Shown here: in pieces, positions 4,820 through 11,081 of the stretch | Numbering within the stretch: the stretch's first letter is position 1 | Layout of the letters: the number at the start of each line of letters is the position of its first letter | From: Alphaproteobacteria bacterium | GTDB taxonomy: Bacteria; Pseudomonadota; Alphaproteobacteria; SMXP01 | Length of the DNA stretch: 11,081 nt | NCBI GenBank assembly: GCA_021774995.1 | Contig: JAJFIM010000084.1 | Span: 1-11,081 of the forward strand | Direction of reading: 5' to 3' | Notes under the pieces: generated by a model | Told to the model about the DNA's origin: nothing | What the model saw: only the letters and a program-made list of their open reading frames with translations | Database searches by the model: none | Program-made: the position numbers and the translations under genes

Positions 4820-7800
4820 ATGACAAATGACACCCAAACGGCGGAAGCCGAAATCGCGCAATATAAGAAAAATGCGGAAAAGCTTGAGCGCCATCATACC
4901 TATTCACCCGCTTTTGAGCATGACGCGTGCGGCGTCGGCCTGGTGGCGGCGATTGACGGCAAACCCAGGCGTGAAGTGGTAACCGCCGCCATCGACGCTC
5001 TGAAAGCGGTGTGGCATCGCGGCGCCGTGGATGCGGATGGCAAGACAGGTGACGGCGCGGGCATTCATCTGGACGTCCCCCAGGATTTTTTCCACGAACA
5101 AGTCGCGCGTACGGGCCATGAACTGGGCAACAAGCCGATAGGCATTGGCATGATCTTCCTGCCCCGGACGGATTATGGCGCACAGGAAGCCTGCCGAACC
5201 ATTGTTGAAATGGAAATCTTACGCTTTGGCTATTATATTTATGGCTGGCGTCAAGTGCCGGTGAACATTGATGTTATCGGCGCCAAGGCAAACGCCACCA
5301 GGCCTGAGATCGAACAGATCATGTTTGAGAACCCCAACCGGGGAAGCCCCGGAGACTTAGAGAGAGAACTCTACCTCATCCGCCGACGGATCGAAAAACG
5401 CGTACAAGAAGCCAATATCAGTGATTTTTATATCTGCTCTTTGTCGACCGGATCTGTTGTTTACAAAGGTATGTTTCTAGCCGAACAACTTTCAATCTTT
5501 TATCCAGATTTACAGGATGAGCGGTTCACATCAACAGTCGCTCTTTTTCACCAGCGTTATTCCACCAATACGTTCCCTCAATGGTGGCTGGCGCAACCCT
5601 TTCGCATGCTGGCGCATAACGGGGAAATCAACACCATCCGGGGCAATGCAAACTGGATGAAAAGCCACGAAATTCGTATGGCAACAGAAGCTTTTGGCGA
5701 GCATGGGCAGGACATCAAGCCGATCATACAATTGGGCAGTTCCGACTCGGCGGCGCTTGATATGGTATGCGAAGTATTGGTGCGCGCCGGGCGCACCTTG
5801 CCCATGGCAAAAACATTATTGATTCCCAAAGCGTGGTCAAAACGGGCGACCAGAATGCCCGAAGCGCACCGGGCTATGTATGCCTATTCTAATTCGGTGA
5901 TGGAGCCCTGGGATGGACCGGCGGCGATTGCCGCCACCGATGGCCGCTGGGTCATCGCCGGTATGGATCGTAACGGTTTGCGCCCCATGCGCTATTCCCT
6001 CACTGACACTGGGCTTCTTCTGGTCGGATCAGAGACCGGCATGGTGCCCCTGGAAGAAGATCACATCGCCGAGAAAGGGCGCCTCGGCCCTGGACAGATG
6101 ATCGGCATCGACCTCAAAGCAGGTAAATTCTATCACGACCATGAGATTAAAGACCTTCTTGCCGCTTCGCAGCCCTTTGAAGAGTGGGTGCGGAATATCA
6201 CAGCCCTGGATGAAGAAATTCATCCCAACGACGAGCCGCGTCTTTTCGACAAGGGTGAATTACGCAAGCGTCAACTGGCCGCTGGTTTCTCCATTGAAGA
6301 CATGGAGCTCATTTTACACCCCATTGTGGAAGACGGCAAAGAAACATTAGGCTCCATGGGGGACGACACCCCGCTGGCCGTACTTTCAAAACTATACCGG
6401 CCCTTGCCGCATTTCTTTCGGCAAAATTTTAGTCAAGTGACCAATCCTCCAATTGACAGTCTCCGCGAACACCGGGTGATGAGTTTGAAAACGCGGTTTG
6501 GCAATCTTGGAAATGTGCTGGCTGAAGATTCATCGCAGACGGACGTGTTCACACTCGATAGTCCGCTCCTGACGAATGGCAGTTTTGCAAAGATGAAGGC
6601 CTATTTCGGCGAAACCGCATATGAACTGGATTGCACGTTAAAACTGGATGAACGGGGCGAACTGAATGAAACGGCTCTGCGCGATGGGCTGGAGCAGATC
6701 AAACTGGAAGCGGAAGACGTAATTCGACAAGGGTTCAGCCACCTTATCTTAACGGATGAGAAAAGTGGCCCTCATAACATTCCTATGCCAATGACGTTGG
6801 CCGTGGGCGGCGTGCATACGCATCTGGTCGAACAGGGTTTGCGCACATACACATCGATCAATGTCCGGTCAGCTGAATGTCTTGATACGCACTATTTTTC
6901 CGTATTGATTGGCGTTGGCGCCACAACGGTGAATCCATACTTGGTTCTTGAATGCATAGCTGACCGCCATGAACGAGGTCTTTTTGGCAAAATGACGCTC
7001 AAAGAATGCGTCGTGAATTATTGCAAAGCAATCGATTTGGGGATTCTCAAAATCATGTCCAAGATGGGCATATCCGTAATTTCGTCATATCGGGGGGGAT
7101 ATAATTTTGAAGCCTTGGGACTTAGCCGCGCTTTGGTTTCAGAATTTTTTCCGGGCATGCCCAGCCGAATTTCAGGCATCGGACTTGCCGGTATTCAGAA
7201 AAAACTCGCCAGCCTTCACGCTCGCACATTTAACGAAAGCGTGACAACATTACCGATCGGCGGCTTTTACCGCTATCGGCGAAATGGGGAAAGTCACAGC
7301 CTGGAAGGTCAGCTTGTTCACCTTTTGCAACATGCCTGCGACACGGACAGTTTTGCAACCTATAAAAAGTACACGCATGCGCTGGGTCATCAGCCGCCCA
7401 TCGCCATTCGGGATCTTCTGGATTTCAAAGATCATAATACTCCAGCGGCACTGGGTGAAGTTGAATCCATAAACGAAATCCGAAAGAGATTCGTTACTCC
7501 CGGCATGTCACTGGGCGCATTGTCTCCTGAAGCGCATGGTACACTCAACATTGCTATGAACCGCATCGGCGCTAAATCGGTGTCTGGAGAAGGGGGAGAG
7601 GATTCAGCGCGTTACACGCCGCTCCCTAATGGCGACAATCCCAATTCGGCGATCAAGCAAGTGGCCAGCGGCAGATTCGGCGTGACCGCCGAGTATCTCA
7701 ATCAATGCCGCGAAATTGAAATCAAAGTGGCCCAAGGCGCAAAGCCCGGCGAAGGCGGGCAATTACCGGCGTTCAAGGTCACTGAGTTGATTGCAAGGCT

Positions 7801-9376
7801 GCGCCACGCCACGCCGGGCGTCATGCTGATTTCACCGCCTCCCCATCACGATATATATTCTATCGAAGATCTGGCGCAGCTCATCTATGACCTGAAACAA
7901 ATCAACCCCGTCGCCAAAGTCTGCGTCAAGCTGGTCGCTTCCTCCGGAATCGGCACCATCGCCGCCGGCGTTGCCAAGGCCAAAGCCGATGTGATTCTAA
8001 TTGCCGGGCATTGCGGCGGCACCGGCGCCAGTCCGCAAACCAGCATTAAATACGCCGGTATCCCCTGGGAGATGGGCCTCACGGAAGTCAATCAGGTTTT
8101 GACGCTGAATAATTTGCGCCACCGCGTTACTTTGCGCACTGATGGCGGCATTCGTACGGGTCGCGATGTTGTGATGGCCGCGATGATGGGGGCGGAAGAA
8201 TTTGGCATCGGCACGGCGTCTCTGGTGGCCATGGGCTGCATCATGGTGCGCCAATGCCATTCCAACACCTGCCCTGTCGGGGTGTGTACCCAAGATGAAA
8301 AACTGCGGGAGCGGTTTACCGGAACAGCCGACAAAGTCGTAAATCTGTTCAGCTTTATGGCCGAAGAAGTACGGGAAATATTGGCCTCTCTTGGATTTCG
8401 CTCGCTTAATGAAATCATTGGCCGCACTGATCTTCTGGTCCAGGTCAGCCGTGGCGCGGCCCATCTTGACGATCTCGATCTCAACCCTCTGCTGGTGCAG
8501 GCGGACGGAGCGCAAGCGCGCTATTGTACAAATGAAGGGCGGACGGAAGTCAGCGATACGCTCGACGCGCAAATGGTCCTTGATGCTCAGCCCCTTTTGG
8601 ATATGGGTGAGAAAATGCAGCTCACCTATACCGTGCGCAACACGCAGCGCGCGATCGGGGCGCGGATTTCATCTCATATTGTCCGCAAATACGGCATGTT
8701 CGGTTTAAGGCCCGGTCATCTGGCCGTGCGGCTGCGCGGTTCCGCCGGTCAGTCTCTGGGCGCCTTTGGGGTTCAGGGACTCAAACTCGAAGTGTTCGGT
8801 GACGCCAATGATTATGTGGGCAAAGGTCTCTCCGGCGCCACAATTATTGTGCGCCCGATGACTTCCAGCAAACTGATAACCAATCAAAACACCATTATCG
8901 GCAACACCGTGCTGTATGGAGCGACCAGCGGAAAATTGTTCGCAGCGGGACAGGCGGGCGAGCGCTTTGCCGTGCGCAATTCGGGCGCCGATGTTGTGGT
9001 GGAGGGCTGCGGTTCTAACGGTTGCGAATATATGACAGGCGGCACCGCTGTTATTTTAGGCTCTGTAGGTGATAATTTCGGCGCGGGCATGACAGGCGGT
9101 ATGGCCTTTATCTATGACCCCGATAACACGCTAACCGAAAAAATAAACGATGACACGGTTTTGTGGCAACGCATTCAATCTTCTTACTGGGATACTGTAG
9201 TACGCGAACTGGTGCGCGAACATGTGCGCGAAACAAATTCCATTCACGGCGCCAACATCGAAAATCACTGGGACCTGGAAGTTGTCCGCTTCTGGCAGGT
9301 TTGCCCTAAAGAAATGATTGACCGCCTGGAACATCCCTTGAACGGCGAAGAGGAAGAGACCGCCCAGAGGGCGTGA
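4820..9376 (+). CDS. gltB: Glutamate synthase (NADPH) large subunit
   Basis: GltB makes two glutamates from glutamine and 2-oxoglutarate; it hydrolyses glutamine, channels ammonia, and reduces the imine at FMN. The 1518-aa protein shows all four regions in order. An Ntn-type glutaminase domain begins at C37 (DACGVG), which becomes N-terminal after removal of a 36-residue propeptide. A central domain follows (about 480-780). The FMN-binding synthase domain (about 850-1220) has SGEGGEDSARY, KPGEGGQLPA and GHCGGTGASP. The 3Fe-4S ligands C1140, C1146 and C1151 have the E. coli spacing C-x5-C-x4-C. The last is a GXGXG beta-helix (about 1320-1435). It is complete, with no frameshift. I chose the ATG at 4820, 11 nt after the gltD stop, over a TTG at 4799 that overlaps gltD. 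Co-transcription with gltD is likely. Without GltD the subunit would need another electron donor such as ferredoxin to work. Confidence 0.98.
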   Translation: MTNDTQTAEAEIAQYKKNAEKLERHHTYSPAFEHDACGVGLVAAIDGKPRREVVTAAIDALKAVWHRGAVDADGKTGDGAGIHLDVPQDFFHEQVARTGHELGNKPIGIGMIFLPRTDYGAQEACRTIVEMEILRFGYYIYGWRQVPVNIDVIGAKANATRPEIEQIMFENPNRGSPGDLERELYLIRRRIEKRVQEANISDFYICSLSTGSVVYKGMFLAEQLSIFYPDLQDERFTSTVALFHQRYSTNTFPQWWLAQPFRMLAHNGEINTIRGNANWMKSHEIRMATEAFGEHGQDIKPIIQLGSSDSAALDMVCEVLVRAGRTLPMAKTLLIPKAWSKRATRMPEAHRAMYAYSNSVMEPWDGPAAIAATDGRWVIAGMDRNGLRPMRYSLTDTGLLLVGSETGMVPLEEDHIAEKGRLGPGQMIGIDLKAGKFYHDHEIKDLLAASQPFEEWVRNITALDEEIHPNDEPRLFDKGELRKRQLAAGFSIEDMELILHPIVEDGKETLGSMGDDTPLAVLSKLYRPLPHFFRQNFSQVTNPPIDSLREHRVMSLKTRFGNLGNVLAEDSSQTDVFTLDSPLLTNGSFAKMKAYFGETAYELDCTLKLDERGELNETALRDGLEQIKLEAEDVIRQGFSHLILTDEKSGPHNIPMPMTLAVGGVHTHLVEQGLRTYTSINVRSAECLDTHYFSVLIGVGATTVNPYLVLECIADRHERGLFGKMTLKECVVNYCKAIDLGILKIMSKMGISVISSYRGGYNFEALGLSRALVSEFFPGMPSRISGIGLAGIQKKLASLHARTFNESVTTLPIGGFYRYRRNGESHSLEGQLVHLLQHACDTDSFATYKKYTHALGHQPPIAIRDLLDFKDHNTPAALGEVESINEIRKRFVTPGMSLGALSPEAHGTLNIAMNRIGAKSVSGEGGEDSARYTPLPNGDNPNSAIKQVASGRFGVTAEYLNQCREIEIKVAQGAKPGEGGQLPAFKVTELIARLRHATPGVMLISPPPHHDIYSIEDLAQLIYDLKQINPVAKVCVKLVASSGIGTIAAGVAKAKADVILIAGHCGGTGASPQTSIKYAGIPWEMGLTEVNQVLTLNNLRHRVTLRTDGGIRTGRDVVMAAMMGAEEFGIGTASLVAMGCIMVRQCHSNTCPVGVCTQDEKLRERFTGTADKVVNLFSFMAEEVREILASLGFRSLNEIIGRTDLLVQVSRGAAHLDDLDLNPLLVQADGAQARYCTNEGRTEVSDTLDAQMVLDAQPLLDMGEKMQLTYTVRNTQRAIGARISSHIVRKYGMFGLRPGHLAVRLRGSAGQSLGAFGVQGLKLEVFGDANDYVGKGLSGATIIVRPMTSSKLITNQNTIIGNTVLYGATSGKLFAAGQAGERFAVRNSGADVVVEGCGSNGCEYMTGGTAVILGSVGDNFGAGMTGGMAFIYDPDNTLTEKINDDTVLWQRIQSSYWDTVVRELVREHVRETNSIHGANIENHWDLEVVRFWQVCPKEMIDRLEHPLNGEEEETAQRA

Positions 9377-9382
9377 ATATGG

Positions 9383-11081
9383 TTAGTGCAAACTTTTCCC
9401 GAGAAATATCTCAAGCTGGGTAAGAAACAAAGTGCGGTTGGTTTGGGTCATGCGAGAATGCGCGCTACCTTCCAGGATTAGCAATTGAACTGGCTTGCCG
9501 GCCCTTTTTAACGCGCGCGCCATTCGCTGCGATTGCGCGGCGGGAACTGTCGCATCTAAATCGCCATGGGCCAGAAAAACGGGGATGACAATATCCCGCG
9601 CCCTTTTGGCGGGTGACGCGCTATCCAGACGCCGCCTCTCCTTTCTCAGATCGCCAACATGCGAAACCCGCGCACTGCCTACTGTGCGCGATGCGTATTT
9701 AATATACCGACGCAGATCAAATACCCCATTCAGACTTGCCGCACAGGCATAAAGATCCGGCGTTTTCACGGCGCCCATCAGCGCCGCATATCCACCATAA
9801 GAACCGCCAAAAATACAGATGCGCGCAGGATCCGCTAACGCGTTGTCAATGAGCCATAAAGCGCCGTCAGCGATATCGTCCTGCATGGCCTGGCCCCACG
9901 CCCGGTATCCGGCCCGCTCAAAGGCGGCGCCATAACCGGATGATCCGCGGAAATTCATCTGGAACACCCCGTAACCCCGATTGGCGAGAAACTGAACCAT
10001 ATAGTCATAACGCAGATAATCGCGCGATGACGGTCCGCCATGGGGGAAAATAATCATCGGCAAAGGCGCCTGGCGTCCAGCCGCAAAATCATCCCGGGTC
10101 AGTCCGGGGGGCAGAGTCAAGTATCCCTGAATGGCCAATCCATCGCGCGCTTCATATTGAAGTGAAACCATAGGGCTAAGTGCGCCCCCTTCCAAAGTCG
10201 GATTGACGGCGCCAAATTGCGTAAAATTATCCTTTTCCCGATCAAACAAATAATAATGTCCCGGATCTGTCGGAGATTCTGTGATAATCGCCAAAAGACT
10301 TTTATCCAGCGTTACGCTCAGAAGCGTGATGGATTTTCCGGGAAAAGCTTGCTGCACCCTCTCCATATCGTTTCGCAGTGCTTCATCAAACAAAAACATT
10401 TCTTTGCTATCCAGCGTATAGGTGACGCCCAAGATATCGCGCCCAAGCGGTCCCATAAGCACATTATCGATATCCACCTGTGGATGATTGAATAAACGAC
10501 GCGTGAAGACACGAGCGCCAAGATCATATTCATACACGCCTCTACGACCATTTTGGTGATTGGAAAGCACCAAAAGACGACCCGGATTTTTAGTAAATCC
10601 GATCGGCGTAAAAATGTCCGTTGACGACAAAGGCGTCCGCCATAATTGCCGCCATGGCCCATCGTTTTCATCTCTTAACGAGACGACAAACTCACCATTC
10701 AAAACACCCACTCCTAAGCGAACTCGACTCTGCTGGTCGGTCATCCATAACGAAACGTCTTTTTTGCTTTCGTGTATGCGAATGGGTTCGCCGGTTTCGA
10801 TATTAACTTTGTAAAGAGCTGTTCTGCCGGCTTTTTTCTCCACCGCGCTTAACAAAATATGCGCGTCATCACCGGGCAGCAAATCAGTCACCTGATCCAA
10901 CTTCAAAATTGAACTTGCGCCCTCAGGCGCAAAAAGCTGCACAACATTTTCTCCATCCGGATCCATGGCGATGATTCGCGTCGCGACCGCAAGACGACCA
11001 TTAACGCTAAGCGCCGCTGTAGTCCCAGCCAAAAGGCGCGTTGACGAGGCCCATTGGAGCCAGTTGAATGAACGTCCTTCC
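9383..11081 (-). CDS. S9-family serine peptidase (prolyl oligopeptidase / acylaminoacyl-peptidase type), 5'-truncated by the window
   Basis: This frame is open to the right edge, so the N-terminus is missing; 565 residues are visible, counted from 11080. A TTG at 11030-11032 reads as an internal leucine rather than the start. The visible part has a repetitive beta-propeller-like N-terminal region (to about residue 300), then an alpha/beta-hydrolase domain. The catalytic triad is clear: Ser427 in GGSYGGYA (codon 9800-9802), Asp509 in HGDLDATVP (codon 9554-9556) and His541 in GSAHSRM (codon 9458-9460). FPHGGPSSRDY and NFRGSSGYG upstream of the serine are typical of S9C/DPP4-like enzymes. These peptidases cleave short peptides or acylated N-terminal residues. 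Localisation cannot be judged because any signal peptide is outside the window. The gene converges on gltB with only 6 nt between stop codons and has no obvious link to glutamate synthesis. Confidence 0.88.
   Translation of the reverse strand, partial: EGRSFNWLQWASSTRLLAGTTAALSVNGRLAVATRIIAMDPDGENVVQLFAPEGASSILKLDQVTDLLPGDDAHILLSAVEKKAGRTALYKVNIETGEPIRIHESKKDVSLWMTDQQSRVRLGVGVLNGEFVVSLRDENDGPWRQLWRTPLSSTDIFTPIGFTKNPGRLLVLSNHQNGRRGVYEYDLGARVFTRRLFNHPQVDIDNVLMGPLGRDILGVTYTLDSKEMFLFDEALRNDMERVQQAFPGKSITLLSVTLDKSLLAIITESPTDPGHYYLFDREKDNFTQFGAVNPTLEGGALSPMVSLQYEARDGLAIQGYLTLPPGLTRDDFAAGRQAPLPMIIFPHGGPSSRDYLRYDYMVQFLANRGYGVFQMNFRGSSGYGAAFERAGYRAWGQAMQDDIADGALWLIDNALADPARICIFGGSYGGYAALMGAVKTPDLYACAASLNGVFDLRRYIKYASRTVGSARVSHVGDLRKERRRLDSASPAKRARDIVIPVFLAHGDLDATVPAAQSQRMARALKRAGKPVQLLILEGSAHSRMTQTNRTLFLTQLEIFLGKSLH

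Noticed and set aside
7997..8572. Antisense frame of 191 codons inside gltB
   Set aside because: It lies opposite the FMN and 3Fe-4S region of gltB and has no family resemblance. It is a shadow of a strongly conserved gene.

Overview
The window looks like chromosomal housekeeping DNA from an alphaproteobacterium, probably Rhodospirillales-like. The evidence is a short single-domain RNase D, an NDUFA9-type complex I accessory protein, the gltD-before-gltB order, and a GltB with a 36-residue propeptide like that known from Azospirillum. Genus cannot be read from the sequence. I see no mobile element, CRISPR array, phage gene or defence system.

Layout, left to right. The left edge (minus strand) carries the probable 5' end of kdsD (1-105), then a complete RNase D gene (240-851), then tRNA-Leu(CAG) with an encoded CCA end (911-997). 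These three genes point left and may share a transcript starting near 1000. A leader with two hairpins (1078-1136) precedes a plus-strand NDUFA9-family gene (1155-2108). That gene converges on uppP (2105-2908, minus) so tightly that the two TAA stop codons share the bases TTAA. The 403 bp between uppP and gltD (2909-3311) has no gene but holds at least five inverted repeats. The glutamate synthase operon follows: gltD (3312-4808), then gltB (4820-9376). A convergent, 5'-truncated S9-family serine peptidase (9383-11081, minus) starts 6 nt after gltB and runs off the right edge.

How the genes work together. GltD and GltB form NADPH-dependent glutamate synthase (GOGAT), the ammonium-assimilation enzyme paired with glutamine synthetase. 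UppP recycles the undecaprenyl carrier for peptidoglycan and other envelope polymers, and KdsD, if correctly named, starts Kdo synthesis for LPS. RNase D acts on RNA 3' ends, including tRNA.

The main anomaly is an in-frame TGA (4125-4127) that splits an otherwise full-length gltD. TGA is used as a normal stop by rnd, gltD itself and gltB, so a genome-wide recoding is unlikely. The choices are a real nonsense mutation, a sequencing or assembly error, or local readthrough. The second point of interest is the density of dyad symmetry in the uppP-gltD intergenic region and in the leader of the NDUFA9-family gene. I found no convincing new biological system.
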